Assembly: GCA_965644295.1 (NCBI GenBank)
Contig: CBFFRP010000297.1
Span: 62,001 to 126,000 of the forward strand
Reading direction: 5' to 3'
Length of the DNA stretch: 64,000 nucleotides
DNA from: Paraphysomonas bandaiensis
Taxonomy: Eukaryota > Chrysophyceae
Shown here: one piece after another, positions 37,114 to 48,800 of the stretch
How the letters are laid out: every line of letters starts with the position of its first letter
How positions within the stretch are numbered: position 1 is the first letter of the stretch
Notes under the pieces: model-generated
Database searches by the model: none
What the model was told of the DNA's origin: nothing
The model's input: only the letters and a program-made list of their open reading frames with translations
Position numbers and translations under genes: made by a program

Positions 37114-37650
37114 CAGGGATAGGCAACGAAAGAATATTGTAGTACCATTGTTTGATAGCGTTCCGTCAATAGTATTGATGAAGGGTTTTTAAGCTCAACA
37201 ATACTGTATCAATATATAAGTAACTAGTATCATAATTTAGTTAGTAAACCCCTCCGTAAGTCCGTAATTCCATTACTTGTACTACAGGCATTAAGAAAAT
37301 CAAGAAACATGATAATCAAACCCACTACTGCTTAACTAATAAGCATTTTCCTCATACTCATCCGCTGAGTCATCATCGGTGAAGTCAACATCACCATATT
37401 CATTCAAAGTTATTTGAAATATGCTTGCATCCGGCCACAACTATCGATTAGATTTCAGACACAACAGCACATTAAGTGTGTAGCAGGATGCACACGTTTG
37501 CGCAAATGCTGAAAAATAAGTTTAGCTGCGCTGAACACTGAACAGGCGTTTCCATGTATAGCTGTTTCATATGACTTGTGCCTCCTGTTTGAAGCGGCTT
37601 CGAAACGCTTTCAAACTTTCTCAAGTCATCTACTAGAGCTGTGAAATCGG
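37114..37650 (-). pseudogene. Remnant of a second, different hAT element
   Basis: A hAT-type end, CAGGGATAGGCAAC, lies at 37,114. On the minus strand around 37,565-37,465 a frame reads ACSVFSAAKLIFQHLRKR, then VHPATHLMC and a stop. This matches the C-terminal dimerisation domain of hAT transposases. No second terminal repeat was found, so the element is truncated. Its TIR differs from the 35,597 element, so it is another subfamily. Confidence 0.6.
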
Positions 37651-38569
37651 AATTCTGCGAGCAGTAGGGAGCATATCAGTCGCAGCATGTGGTAAGCCTT
37701 CGAGTTTTGATACAGGATCTTTTATACGCTACCACTTCAGCAGAACTTGAAAGATAGGGCCGTCTTGTGACCTTATAAATATAATAATATAAGAAGATTA
37801 TAGCTAGTCTAACTTCGTATTCTAGTTAGAAGGTAAAGATTTTATCCGTCTTTCAGAGACATAAGGAGAACATCCGGGAACCGCAACGAGACCCGACACT
37901 ACCAATTTCTAATACCACCATTTTCAAGAGGATCTCCAGAAGAACCTGAAAGTCCTCGATATCACAAGTTGAGCGATTCTCGACGGAGACTATGCCTGAA
38001 GCCCAGCTGGAGAATGTGTTTGGCGCGCTATGCAACTGTGCTTTAAACTCGCGAGAATTTCGTACTCTAGAACGGCAGTTGTCAATCTTCTCCAGCGGCT
38101 TTATGTTGCAGCCAAAGAAATGATTGAAGACCGCAGTCACGGTTTCGTTACCACACCCAAGGGTCTACATACACTCCTCCCTCCAGAACACGTCAGAAAA
38201 AAAACACGACGGAAACCACTGGTTCTTCGCTTACTAGTTTCAACGAGGAGACCTTGCTCACATCACTCGTCTACCGCTCTGCACACGTGGAAATGCCATG
38301 GTCCCGTCTCCACTTGCTATTCCTTTGCTCCAAGCTCATCTCGCAGCCCTCACCATCTCCAGACACACCGGAGCCCCAATCTACCCCCTCGCCCATCATG
38401 TATCTCAGGCTAGAGGAACACACGACTCCCTAATTTAGTATCCTGTGCCAAACCCATCTGCACTACAAGGACTCACGTTCATAGTTCATAGAGATTTTCG
38501 CCCTCATATATAAAATAATGGAAGCGGTTGCACCTTGGTGCTTGCGGCGACGCACAAGCCGCTTTCGTA
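37651..38569. other. No gene seen
   Basis: Short open frames on both strands (for example 38,030-38,413 plus) show no recognisable domain and no splice pattern linking them. The stretch may be more decayed transposon DNA. Confidence 0.4.
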
Positions 38570-38574
38570 GTAGG
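38570..38574. repeat. Left target-site duplication of copia B (GTAGG)
   Basis: GTAGG sits directly before the TGTTGG start of LTR B and recurs directly after the 3' LTR at 50,865-50,869. It also follows the 5' LTR at 44,355-44,359 as part of a copied flank. Confidence 0.9.
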
Positions 38575-38601
38575 TGTTGGAATACGTATGGTTCTCTAAG
38601 A

Positions 38602-38894
38602 TATTAGAATATGGACTGTATCCTAGTATATTCAATGTGGTACTTGAAGACAATGTACGAGAATACAGTGAAGTATGGTGATGTGTAGATGCTGTTATGA
38701 TATTGAGAAAACTGAAATAGTTTGCTCTTTCAAGATATGTTTAGTAGCGAAAGGTCTACAGAAGTAGTGATTTATGCATGGCACAAAACGAGCTTGTGTT
38801 GTTTAACACAATTCGTGTAAACGATATTAATAAATCTATCTAGTCTAACAACTTAATCTCTCTTTGATCTAAGTAAAATGAGCATTTCCCAACA
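38602..38894 (+). repeat. 5' LTR of copia A
   Basis: 293 bp, TATTAG...CCAACA. The terminal dinucleotides would be TA/CA rather than the usual TG/CA. The last 17 bases contain the ATG of the gag-pol frame (ATGAGCATTTCCCAACA). Confidence 0.93.
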
Positions 38895-41800
38895 TGGTAG
38901 CGAGCGAGGAGGAGAGAAGGAGGATAGAGGAGTAGTTCCTCAGTTCAACGAGACTAACGTTGAACAATGGATTGAGGACTTCGAGACATTCCTTATGAGG
39001 AAGGAACAAAGCGAGGTAGCGGTGGAACTGCCACCTAAGGAGAGCGACTTCGGGGAGCAGCCACTTACGTTGATGGAGGAGAAGGCGTACAGACAGGCTG
39101 TGAAGAGGTATTGGAAGGCGAACGCCATAGCTTATTCTTACTGCAGGGATGCGGTGCAGCATTCCCCGAAAGCGCTGCGTAAATTCCATCTTACCCACAA
39201 AGCGTTCAAGGCAGAAGGGAGTGGTGTAAACAGGTTCAAAACACATGTAATGATTGATGAGTTGAAGAAGTGTTTTGCTGGAGGGAAGCAAAATAGGATC
39301 AGTGACCTCTTAACTCAATATGGTTCTTTCCGTATGCGTCCGGAGGAGACGGCGAAGGACTACGTACTACGGTTCGAACTACTGCTGAAGGAACTACAGG
39401 AGCAGCAGCAGGATATCTCGGAGGTATCAAAAACAAGTCGACTACGAGAAGGCTTGCTCAATGAAGAGTATGCTCAACTGAGAGTTGGATTATACTTGAT
39501 GGATGATGATGTTAATTATGTAACTGTATCACGTAAGATAGAAGGCTATGATGATACTATGGCTGGGAAGGAAGCGTTGGAGAAGAAGCGTAAAAGAGTG
39601 GAGGAGCTGAACCTGATAGACAGTAAGAAACGATATCGCAGAGAGAGGGATCATCGTAAGAAGAACAACGGTAAGAAGAAGCCGATGAAGAAGGATACAG
39701 AGATTACAGGGCAGCGACCTGGAAGTGCCGAATATACTGGGTGCAGAAATTGTAAGTCAAAGGAACATCTTGCCATCGATTGTCCAGCATCGAAAAAGAA
39801 GTACTCGCAAAGCAAGAGCAAGGCTGTGAGGTTTCAAGATGGAAGGAAACCAGACAAAAGACTACTTACAGTTGAAAACATCAGGCGTGGAGAGCCAGCG
39901 GATTTGTCTGACGAAGACGAAGCAAATATGATCGAGCAACAGGAAGAGTATCACTTGTCATGTAATGTGTATGAGACGAATATATGCAGTAGTGTGCATG
40001 AGGATATTCACTATACATACATTGATACCTGTTGTTCGTCATCAATGTTTTTGATAAATGATGTGAATATACTTGATAGTCATATGCACACATCAAAGGT
40101 TATTAATGGTTCGAAAAAAGGGTCAGAGATATGCGTCACGAGTGTAGGTTCCCGTGGAGCATGGAAGAACATTGAGGTATCAAGTCAGATAAATCGGTGT
40201 CTTTGTTCTGGACGGAAGTTGAACGATATGGGATATCGATTTACTGTATGGTATGGTATACAGATATATGACAGAAATACGGATGAGCTGGTGTTGGAGG
40301 GACCTATGAAGAATGGAATGACTGCTGTGCCAACACAGCAGTTATTGGAGCTTCCAGACGTATCGACATCCAGTGATTCAGAAGTAAATCTCAGTGACCG
40401 TACGGGTGAGGATGAACTGGAGCTGTTACATAGGAGAGCGGGTCATTTTAACAAGCATGCGTTGGTAGAAGCCCACAAAAGAATGCTAATTATTGGGACT
40501 GGACTGAAACGAAAACATCTCTCGAAACGTGTTTCCAAAGAACAGTGTCTATGTGATGTATGCGCCAGGGCGAAGATCACCAGAGTAAGTTTTCGGACAA
40601 AGGATGAGGACTCCGTTCGTCCAAATTTCTCGGCCGATATAGCAGTATACTTAAATTGTCCAGCTCGAGGAGGGGAAATATATGTGCTCAAACTAACACA
40701 CCATGCCAGTCGGATGTTCTGGTCGGAAGGGCTTGTTCATAGGACTGGGTCATCGGTACTGCAGGTTTTCAAGAAGATTTTTGAAGGAGATGTGAAAAGG
40801 TACAAATTAGAAATGCATCATTACCATGCAGATGGAGCAGGGGAGCTAATATGTGATGAGCTGCGACAATATCTTAGGTCACAGGGTTGCTATCAACATA
40901 CGTGGAGCTCTACGGACTCTCCTGAGATGAACGCGATTGAGGAGCGGAAATTCAGGACCTGTGGTGAGATGACATTAGCGATGCTGATTCAGTCAGGATT
41001 GCCTTCACAGTTTTGGCTAGATGCCTACATGGCAGCCAGGTACATATTAATTCGATTGCCTACAAAGACAGCGAAGGGGTATATGTCCCCTCTTGAATTT
41101 TTGACTGGTGAGGCTCCCAACCTGAAATATCTCAGAGTATGGGGGTGTCGTGCGTATGTCCTCACTACAAAGGCGGATCGACGGAAAGACTGGGACGACA
41201 AGGCCCTTATCGGATATCTGATAGGATATTCAGATGAAAAGGTAGGATATGATGTATATCTACCTGCGACTGATAGGGTCGTCACGTCGGTACATGTATT
41301 AACTGATGAGTCCATACCGTCACGCTCGGAGAGCTATTTCGCTGAGATAGATGCTCTTCGAGTGAAGGAGGCCGAGAGACCGAAAATTGTGTCTGACTAT
41401 GCGGGCTTAGAAGGTACATATCATATTGATGATGAGGATGGTCTTCTCTACAAGACCACGAGAGTAGTAGAACGAAAGGGGGTAATAGTAGCCTATCGAT
41501 CTCTGGTAACTGCAGGTCGGAAGCATATCGAGCACCGGGTGCCGATTCACGTCGAGGACGTAGTGCGAATGACTGCAGAAACTCCCGGGAATACCGGATA
41601 TATAGGAAAGGGGGACGCCCTGAGTACTATGCCAGCCAGGGTGCTGGACCAGGGAAGACCTGGAGGGTTACAGGAGAGTCCTGACCCAACCTGTCAGGAG
41701 ACAGCTGTGAGGTTGCAGACCTCTGAAGACTATGAGTCTGGGGTTGTGAGCGGGGCTCCTCCCACAACGCACGATGTGCGTGCTCAGGATGAGCAAGGTA

Positions 41801-43590
41801 TGGGTTCTTATATACCTCGTCGACCGATTGAACTAGATGGTGATGGTCGGGTCCGACGCAAACGGCTGCAGCGGAGACTGGCAAACGCGTCAGTTTTAGG
41901 AGAGATTAATATGGTTGAAGTACCGGATGCGCATAATATTGATCTTAACCATGCAGAGACAGAAGATATCAAGATACCAAATTCATATGCCGAGGCAGAG
42001 AGATCTCCACAGTATCAACAATGGAGAAAAGCTCGAATGGTGGAGAAGACATCATTGCTGAAAAGACGTGTCTTGAAGATCGTGAAAATTCCAAGCGGAG
42101 TGAAATTAGTTAGAGCGAAATATGTGCATACGGTGAAGCGAGACATACTAGGGAATATAGTAAAGTACAAGGCTCGGCTAGTGGCATTAGGAAATCTCCA
42201 AGAGAAGAAGGAGGAGGAGCCGTCCACTTTCGCTCCAGTGGTTAAGGGTATAACCATTAGACTAGTGTTAGCGATTGCGTTTATGTTACAGATGCATGTG
42301 CATCAATTAGATGTATCATCCGCATTTTGCTATGCAGATCTGGAGGATGACGTGTATATGGCACCTCCACCAGATGAGGAATTACTAGCTGGATGGTGTT
42401 TTCAACTAATCAAGGCATTGTATGGACTGCGATCTTCACCGCGACAGTGGAATAAACATATTGACAAGTTTATTAAATCATTGCATTTTACTCCGTGTAT
42501 TTTGGATACGTGTTTGTATATGCGATGGAGTAACGGAAAACTGCATTTATTATTGATATATGTTGATGATATCATAATTGCATCCGCTGATCTGACTTAC
42601 TTGGAAAGCGTAAAGCGTAGGTTCTGTGAAACATTCGAGATGCATGATCTGGGAGTGTGTAAGCGATTTCTGAACATCAGGATAACCAGAGGAGAAAATT
42701 GGTATATGTTAGATCAATCTGAGTATGCTAAGAATATTATCAAGAAATTCAGCTCAGTTATGGGAAAGAGTAGTAAGAATAAGGAGGCCCCACTACCTAC
42801 TAATGTTCAGGATCTGTTGGCAGAGGAACGTGAACTTACGGAGGAGCAGAAGCAGTGGGTTGACTCATTTCCGTATCGGCAAATTATTGGAGCAGTGTTG
42901 TATCTAGCAATGCATACTAGACCTGATCTGGCTTATGCAGTGGGGTTATTGTCTCGATTTAGTAGTTGTCCGACATATGCATCGTGCAAACTGGCGATTC
43001 ACTTATTGAAATATTTGCGTGGAACAATTGATGAGGGCATCAGATTCAGTGGGAGTGAGTTCGACTTACATGTGTTCAGTGATTCAGATTGGGCTGGTGA
43101 TAGACTGACTCGGCGATCGACAACAGGATACATTGTGTTCTTATGTGCAGGCGCATTGGCCTGGCAGTCTAAACTACAGACCACAGTTGCAACTTCGAGC
43201 ATGGAATCTGAATATATGGCGGAGTATGCGGCTATGCAAGAACTGGTGTGGCTTCGGGGGGTGTTCAAGGAGCTCGGGCTCTTAGTTGCGAAGCCGACTC
43301 CATTCTTTATGGATAGCAAGAGTGCGAAAGATCTCTCCGAGAATCCTGTGTATCATAAGAGGTCGAAGCATATAGACATCAAGTATCACTGGGTGAGAGA
43401 GCATGTAAATGGAAAATTTCCTACGGCAAAGTTGATTCATGTGTCGACGGATGATATGGCGGCTGATATTTTCACGAAGGCATTGTCAACGAAACTTTTC
43501 AGTCGTCATGAGAAAACTATTACCGGGGTTAAGAGAAGTGTGTCAACCAGAGTTGAGGAGCAGCAGAAGAAGCGACCCCGAAGAGGTTAA
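38878..43590 (+). CDS. Copia Gag-Pol polyprotein (intact, single frame)
   Basis: 1570 codons, no stops. The order is that of Ty1/copia. Gag, with a UBN2-like domain, covers about residues 1-270. A CX2CX4HX4C zinc knuckle (CRNCKSKEHLAIDC) lies near residue 287. A protease region around residue 382 has TYIDTCCSSSMF. The integrase H-H/C-C finger (LLHRRAGHFN through LCDVCARAKITRVSF, residues 515-565) is followed by the DDE core (FSADIAVYL, HADGAGEL and AIEERKF). Reverse transcriptase has HVHQLDVSSAFCYADL and LLIYVDDIIIAS near 1227. RNase H starts at FSDSDWAGD near 1400 and includes SSMESEYMAEY. Integrase before RT fixes the copia order. The start codon lies inside the LTR, so the PBS is translated. 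There is no frameshift between gag and pol. Confidence 0.96.
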   Translation: MSISQHGSERGGEKEDRGVVPQFNETNVEQWIEDFETFLMRKEQSEVAVELPPKESDFGEQPLTLMEEKAYRQAVKRYWKANAIAYSYCRDAVQHSPKALRKFHLTHKAFKAEGSGVNRFKTHVMIDELKKCFAGGKQNRISDLLTQYGSFRMRPEETAKDYVLRFELLLKELQEQQQDISEVSKTSRLREGLLNEEYAQLRVGLYLMDDDVNYVTVSRKIEGYDDTMAGKEALEKKRKRVEELNLIDSKKRYRRERDHRKKNNGKKKPMKKDTEITGQRPGSAEYTGCRNCKSKEHLAIDCPASKKKYSQSKSKAVRFQDGRKPDKRLLTVENIRRGEPADLSDEDEANMIEQQEEYHLSCNVYETNICSSVHEDIHYTYIDTCCSSSMFLINDVNILDSHMHTSKVINGSKKGSEICVTSVGSRGAWKNIEVSSQINRCLCSGRKLNDMGYRFTVWYGIQIYDRNTDELVLEGPMKNGMTAVPTQQLLELPDVSTSSDSEVNLSDRTGEDELELLHRRAGHFNKHALVEAHKRMLIIGTGLKRKHLSKRVSKEQCLCDVCARAKITRVSFRTKDEDSVRPNFSADIAVYLNCPARGGEIYVLKLTHHASRMFWSEGLVHRTGSSVLQVFKKIFEGDVKRYKLEMHHYHADGAGELICDELRQYLRSQGCYQHTWSSTDSPEMNAIEERKFRTCGEMTLAMLIQSGLPSQFWLDAYMAARYILIRLPTKTAKGYMSPLEFLTGEAPNLKYLRVWGCRAYVLTTKADRRKDWDDKALIGYLIGYSDEKVGYDVYLPATDRVVTSVHVLTDESIPSRSESYFAEIDALRVKEAERPKIVSDYAGLEGTYHIDDEDGLLYKTTRVVERKGVIVAYRSLVTAGRKHIEHRVPIHVEDVVRMTAETPGNTGYIGKGDALSTMPARVLDQGRPGGLQESPDPTCQETAVRLQTSEDYESGVVSGAPPTTHDVRAQDEQGMGSYIPRRPIELDGDGRVRRKRLQRRLANASVLGEINMVEVPDAHNIDLNHAETEDIKIPNSYAEAERSPQYQQWRKARMVEKTSLLKRRVLKIVKIPSGVKLVRAKYVHTVKRDILGNIVKYKARLVALGNLQEKKEEEPSTFAPVVKGITIRLVLAIAFMLQMHVHQLDVSSAFCYADLEDDVYMAPPPDEELLAGWCFQLIKALYGLRSSPRQWNKHIDKFIKSLHFTPCILDTCLYMRWSNGKLHLLLIYVDDIIIASADLTYLESVKRRFCETFEMHDLGVCKRFLNIRITRGENWYMLDQSEYAKNIIKKFSSVMGKSSKNKEAPLPTNVQDLLAEERELTEEQKQWVDSFPYRQIIGAVLYLAMHTRPDLAYAVGLLSRFSSCPTYASCKLAIHLLKYLRGTIDEGIRFSGSEFDLHVFSDSDWAGDRLTRRSTTGYIVFLCAGALAWQSKLQTTVATSSMESEYMAEYAAMQELVWLRGVFKELGLLVAKPTPFFMDSKSAKDLSENPVYHKRSKHIDIKYHWVREHVNGKFPTAKLIHVSTDDMAADIFTKALSTKLFSRHEKTITGVKRSVSTRVEEQQKKRPRRG

Positions 43591-43763
43591 AGGTGTGTTT
43601 TAGTGGGTGAGAATCCCACATAACTATATATCTAGTTGACTGCTAGTTATATATGTATCTTGATAAGATTTCACATCTATTTTACCTATGAGACTAGTTT
43701 ATAGCATGAAGATCACTGTACTCATTGTTGTTTCGTATCACTGCATTCTACATTGAGTGGGAG

Positions 43764-44056
43764 TATTAGAATATGGACTGTATCCTAGTATATTCAATGT
43801 GGTACTTGAAGACAATGTACGAGAATACAGTGAAGTATGGTGATGTGTAGATGCTGTTATGATATTGAGAAAACTGAAATAGTTTGCTCTTTCAAGATAT
43901 GTTTAGTAGCGAAAGGTCTACAGAAGTAGTGATTTATGCATGGCACAAAACGAGCTTGTGTTGTTTAACACAATTCGTGTAAACGATATTAATAAATCTA
44001 TCTAGTCTAACAACTTAATCTCTCTTTGATCTAAGTAAAATGAGCATTTCCCAACA
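43764..44056 (+). repeat. 3' LTR of copia A
   Basis: Matches the 5' LTR base for base by eye. It is followed by the TAAGA target duplication, which is part of the interrupted LTR B. Confidence 0.93.
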
Positions 44057-44354
44057 TAAGATAGTACTGTAGAATACGTTAAATACAATGTGAAAAACAG
44101 TAATACGTAGTCAATAGTCAAAGGTGCTATATAGCTATAACTGTGAAACTGAAGTATTATATCATGACGATTCAAGATACGGAAGTTGAGCAGTGGTTGA
44201 CATGAACGAAATAATTTATCATGTTGTTGACATGTGTTACATGACAACACACACAATTGTGTATACAATCATAATAAAGTAATCTATCTAGTTTGACTAA
44301 CTTAAACTTCTCTTACAACGATCTTAATCATCTGAAAATGGTCATTAGTCAACA
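44057..44354 (+). repeat. Distal part of the 5' LTR of copia B
   Basis: Identical to 50,567-50,864. Together with 38,575-38,601 it makes a complete LTR B, the TAAGA shared at the junction being the target duplication of element A. It ends ATGGTCATTAGTCAACA, so LTR B, like LTR A, ends with an ATG-containing segment. Confidence 0.93.
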
Positions 44355-45824
44355 GTAGGATATGAGAATTTGTGCTGTTAGTTACATCTACTGCTTGTTT
44401 GTACTGGTTTTCATCTAGCTACATATGTGGTGCAGATTTTAGACGCCTAATGCTAATAATAAGACAGTCATATAAGACTTTGATAACCTTATGTTACATC
44501 GTAAACACTCCAATCCATAATCTTTTGGATTTAGAACTAAAAGAAGTGCATTTAGGACATGTAATAGCTAGTTGAACACCTAGATCGAAATTACTCTCAG
44601 GGTAGAGTTAACTTTCAAGTATTTTCAATCAAATAGTGTACCTCATAACAAAAAAAATATTTCACACTATGAAAAATAATTGAGTAAAAATCTAGTGAAA
44701 CATAATTACATCGTAGATCATGAATATCCACAATAGTGCAGCCAGTGAAGAAAGCCATTATTAGTCTCCGAAAACTTCCATCAGCACCTTGAACTACAAT
44801 TGATTACAACATATTCCCTAAAAACAAGCTCATAAATACCTCAGGAAACCTTGATGCCATATGAGGAAGACGATGACAATAGGCCCTTAAAAAGAAAACA
44901 AAACTTATTCGGATATATGTAACACAGCAAGAACCCACCTGAATAGCACAGTGTCGATCTTGGATATAAAGAAAGTGTATTAAAAATAGCTTTGAAACTC
45001 AAATGTCAATACATACCAATTCTGTGCAAGAGGTTGACGCCACAACTTCTTTAAGAGAGGTCTACAAAATACTTAGTGTAACCAATTAAAAGGGTACTAC
45101 TTACATCAACCGCTAAGGTCTCTTCCATCTTCAACAGCAATCTGCAGCTCATGCGAACAGCTTCTGTGAGTTGACTATTGATCAAGTGCTGAGCCCGACT
45201 AACTCGCCCACAGGGGGATGTTTCTTCAAGGACGTTTAAACATCTGAAGCACGTAATCACTATGACTGCAACAGCCTGAGAAGTATGAGGCATGATAATA
45301 ATAGCAACCGCTTAGAGTATGTACCTCATTTGGGACAGAACTTCCTGTACATGACTGTGTACCACACAAAAAATCTAGAGCGCACATCCCATGACTGTCG
45401 ATTAGCGTAAAAAACACACCAAGGATTTGAACCAGCAGGTTGACAGAGTGCACAGAGAGAATTCTGGCGCGGCAAATAGACTCTAGCAATGCCACCAAGG
45501 TAGGGCCGGTAGCTTTACCGGAGGTCATCGGCGTGCCCTTCGTGATGGCAAGAAATAACCTAAACTAGAGAGTCAAAAAATTAATTGGTCCTAACGACCA
45601 TACCTCTTATCTGAAGCAAGCAACGCGCCAAAAGACCGTAGCACACGCGACTTATGAGCTGGAGAGAGCAGCTCGCAATCACATAGGAGAGCATCCGATA
45701 GAATACTAGTCTTAGGATCTGTTGTCAGAAGTTGCACAACACTGTGCAGACCCACTGAACCAAACGCTTGAGAAGAGTAACAATAAAATTGACAGAGCTG
45801 CAGCGTACCTTCACAGACACACGT
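44355..45824 (-). pseudogene. 1470-bp duplicate of the 3' half of the neighbouring host gene
   Basis: Base-for-base copy, by eye, of 50,865-52,334 (offset 6510). It includes the GTAGG site and the last exons of the minus-strand helical-repeat gene, whose stop codon falls at 44,761 in this copy. The copy stops at ...ACACACGT, where the gag sequence TTGAACAATGG of element B takes over. It lacks the first exons, so it cannot make the protein. Confidence 0.93.
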
Positions 45825-48800
45825 TGAACAATGGATCGAAGACTTTGAGACGTTCCTTATGAGAAAGGAGCAGAGTGAGGTGGCTCTAGAAAGGCCACCA
45901 GAGGAAGAGGATTTCGGAATTCAACCCCTGAATAGTCTTGAGACCAAGTCCTACAAAGAAGCGGTGGACAAGTATTGGAAGGCGAATGCAATTGCTTACT
46001 CATACTGCAGAGAGGCGGTGAAGCGATCTCCGAAGGCGCTGCAGAAGTTTCATCTGAAGCACAAGGAGTTCAAGGCAGCTGAAGGAAGAGTTAATAAGTT
46101 CAGCGCCAGAGAGATGGTTAGCACTCTTAAATCGTGTTTTGAAGGGGGAACACAAAACAAGATTAGTGCTCTGCTTGCTCAGTTTGGATCATTCGAGATG
46201 AAGCCAGGGGAGACCGCGAAAGAGTATGTACTGCGTTTTGAGCTGCTTCTTCGTGAACTTCAGGCGCATAACCAAACGGTAACGGAAGAATCAAAAATTA
46301 GTAGGCTGAAGGAGGGAATTATCAGTGATGAATATGACGGTTTGAATTATGCCCTGTATTTAATGCCCGATGATGTACCATATGAATTGCTATCCAAACG
46401 TATCGAACAGTTCGACGACACCAAGTATGGGAGGAAAATCATAGAGAAGAAGCGCAAGAGCACGGAGGAGCTGAATCATATTGAAAAGCCTCGAAAGAAA
46501 GAGAGAGTATCTACAAAGAGGAAGTGCACTTATTGCTCGAAGAAAGGTATAATACACAATCATAATACAGAACAATGTAGGAAGAAAAAGGGGGAAACGA
46601 AGGGACAAAGACCGGGCAGTAAGGAATATACAGGATGCAGAGTATGCAAATCCAAAAACCATCGCGCGAACGAATGTCCCCGAAATTCGACTGGAAAGAC
46701 CAAGAAACCCCAGAAATCTGGGAAGGTTTTCACATTCGAGAATATCCGCAGAGGAGGAACCGAGTCTGACTCGGAGTCCGAAGCGAATATGCTTTATGAC
46801 TGTGCTGTTGATATATATGATAAAAGTGACACATGTTGTATGATTGGTACTGCTGAACACTATACATACATAGATACATGCTGTTCATCATCAATGTTCT
46901 TAATGAATGATGTGACCATGCTTGACACTCATATGAATACATCAAAGGTGATAAACGGATCTAAGAAGGGATCAGAGATTCATATCACAAGTGTGGGTTC
47001 CCGTGGAGCATGGAGAGACATAGAAATTTCAGATCAGATCAATCGATGCCTGTGCTCCGGACGTAAGCTGAACGAAATGGGCTATCGATTCACGGTGTGG
47101 TATGGGATCCAAATTTATGACTGTAATACCGGTGAGCTGGTACTGGAGGGACCCATGAAGAATGGAATGACTGCAGTTCCAACTCAGCAGCTGTTGGAGC
47201 TTCCAGATGTGTCTACACCGAGTAATTGTGAAGTAAATCTTAGCGATAGGACTGGTGAGGACGAGCTGGAACTGCTGCATAGGAGAATGGGCCATTTCAA
47301 CAAAGGGGCTCTAACGGAGGCACATAGAAGGATGTTGTTCACTGGCTCAAATCTGCAGAGGAAGCACCTATCGAAGACTGCATTAAAAAAATCTTGTCTC
47401 TGTAGCATATGTGCCAGATCAAAGATTACGAGAGTTTCGTTTCACACAAAGGAGGATACGGATGTCAAGCCGGACATATCGGCTGATGTGCAAGTATTTC
47501 TGAATACTCCCGCTCGAGGTGATGAGCGCTACGTGATCAAACTAACTCATCACCCGAGTAGGATGTTCTGGGTAAAAGGCGTAAACCAGCGTACTAAAGA
47601 AGAAGTGATTCAGTTTTTTAGAGAGGTGTTCGAAGGAGAGATTAGGCAATATAAGCTGAGAGTGGACCACTACCACGCTGATGGAGCTGGAGAACTCATA
47701 AATCAAGAACTTAGGAGCTATTTGAGATCACAAGGCTGCTACAAACATACTTGGTCTTCAACAGATAGTCCGGAAATGAATGCAGTAGAGGAGCGAAAAT
47801 TCAGGACTGCATCAGAGATGGCGTTGGCGATGTTGTTGCAGTCAGGCCTACCGGTTCCATTCTGGTTAGACGCGTATCATGCTGCTCGCTATACACTGAT
47901 CAGACTCCCTACAAGGACGGACAGAGGATACATGTCCCCATATGAGTATGTCACGGGTCAGCCACCCAGTTTGAAATATTTTAGAGTATGGGGGTGCAAA
48001 ACTTATATATTGACACCTAAGGCGGATAGGCGAAAGGACTGGGACGATAAATCAAAGATTGGATACCTAGTGGGATATTCGGAAGATAAAGTTGGATACC
48101 AGGTGTATCTCCCAGCAACCGATAAGAATATTACGCAGAAATCGACGCTCTCCGAGTACGAACAGCACCTAGACCAAAGACGGTGAATGATTATCAGCAT
48201 CTCGTGAAGACTTTTCACATAGACGATGAAGACGGGCTGTTGTACAAGACCACCAGAGTGGTAGAAAGAAAGGGTGTCATTGTTGGTTATCGGTCACTTG
48301 TAACTGCGGGGAGAATCCACATTGAGCAGAAGGTACCCATACATATAGAAGATGTTCAGGTAATGACAAGGAATACGCCTGGATACACGGGATATACGGG
48401 AACGAGGGACGCCTCTAGTACCACTGATGGACGGAGTACGTCCACTATCCCAGCGCCTGAGAGCCATCAGGAGCAGCTAGTTAACCATGGTATTATTCAG
48501 GGAGCACCTGATGAAGATATGACTCAAGGAGTACTTGATGAAGATGCAGCTCAGGGAGTACCTGAATATACTGATACTATAAATTCTAACAGTACTAATA
48601 CCCTACAGAGAGTATCTAAAAGGGATGCAGAGAAACGTAAGCGTTTACGGAGGAGGCTAGCTAATGCTTCAGTGTTAGGAGAAATTAACATGATAGAGGT
48701 AATGGATGCCGATGTAAATGTCATGGATTCAGAGGAGAGTACTGAGAATGAACACGTCCATGAACCGAACAGTTTTCTAGAGGCGGAGAGGTCCCCTCAA

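Larger units (their letters stand above)
38602..44056 (+). mobile_element. Copia element A (inner, intact), TSD TAAGA
   Basis: A 5455-bp Ty1/copia element. The LTRs are 293 bp each (38,602-38,894 and 43,764-44,056), start TATTAGAATATGG, end CCCAACA and are identical by eye over their whole length. The target duplication TAAGA is at 38,597-38,601 and 44,057-44,061. A TGGTAGCGAGC primer-binding-site-like sequence follows the 5' LTR, close to the complement of an initiator tRNA-Met end. A GAGTGGGAG polypurine tract precedes the 3' LTR. Identical LTRs plus an intact frame imply a recent insertion. Confidence 0.95.

Noticed and set aside
38030-38413. 127-codon plus-strand open frame left of copia B
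   Set aside because: No domain, no splice partners and low-complexity Ser/Pro/His content; could be decayed transposon DNA.
44002-44268. Minus-strand open frames recurring at 3026-3328, 44,002-44,268 and 50,566-50,778
   Set aside because: They are translations of the LTR sequence itself; the recurrence reflects LTR copies, not a protein family.
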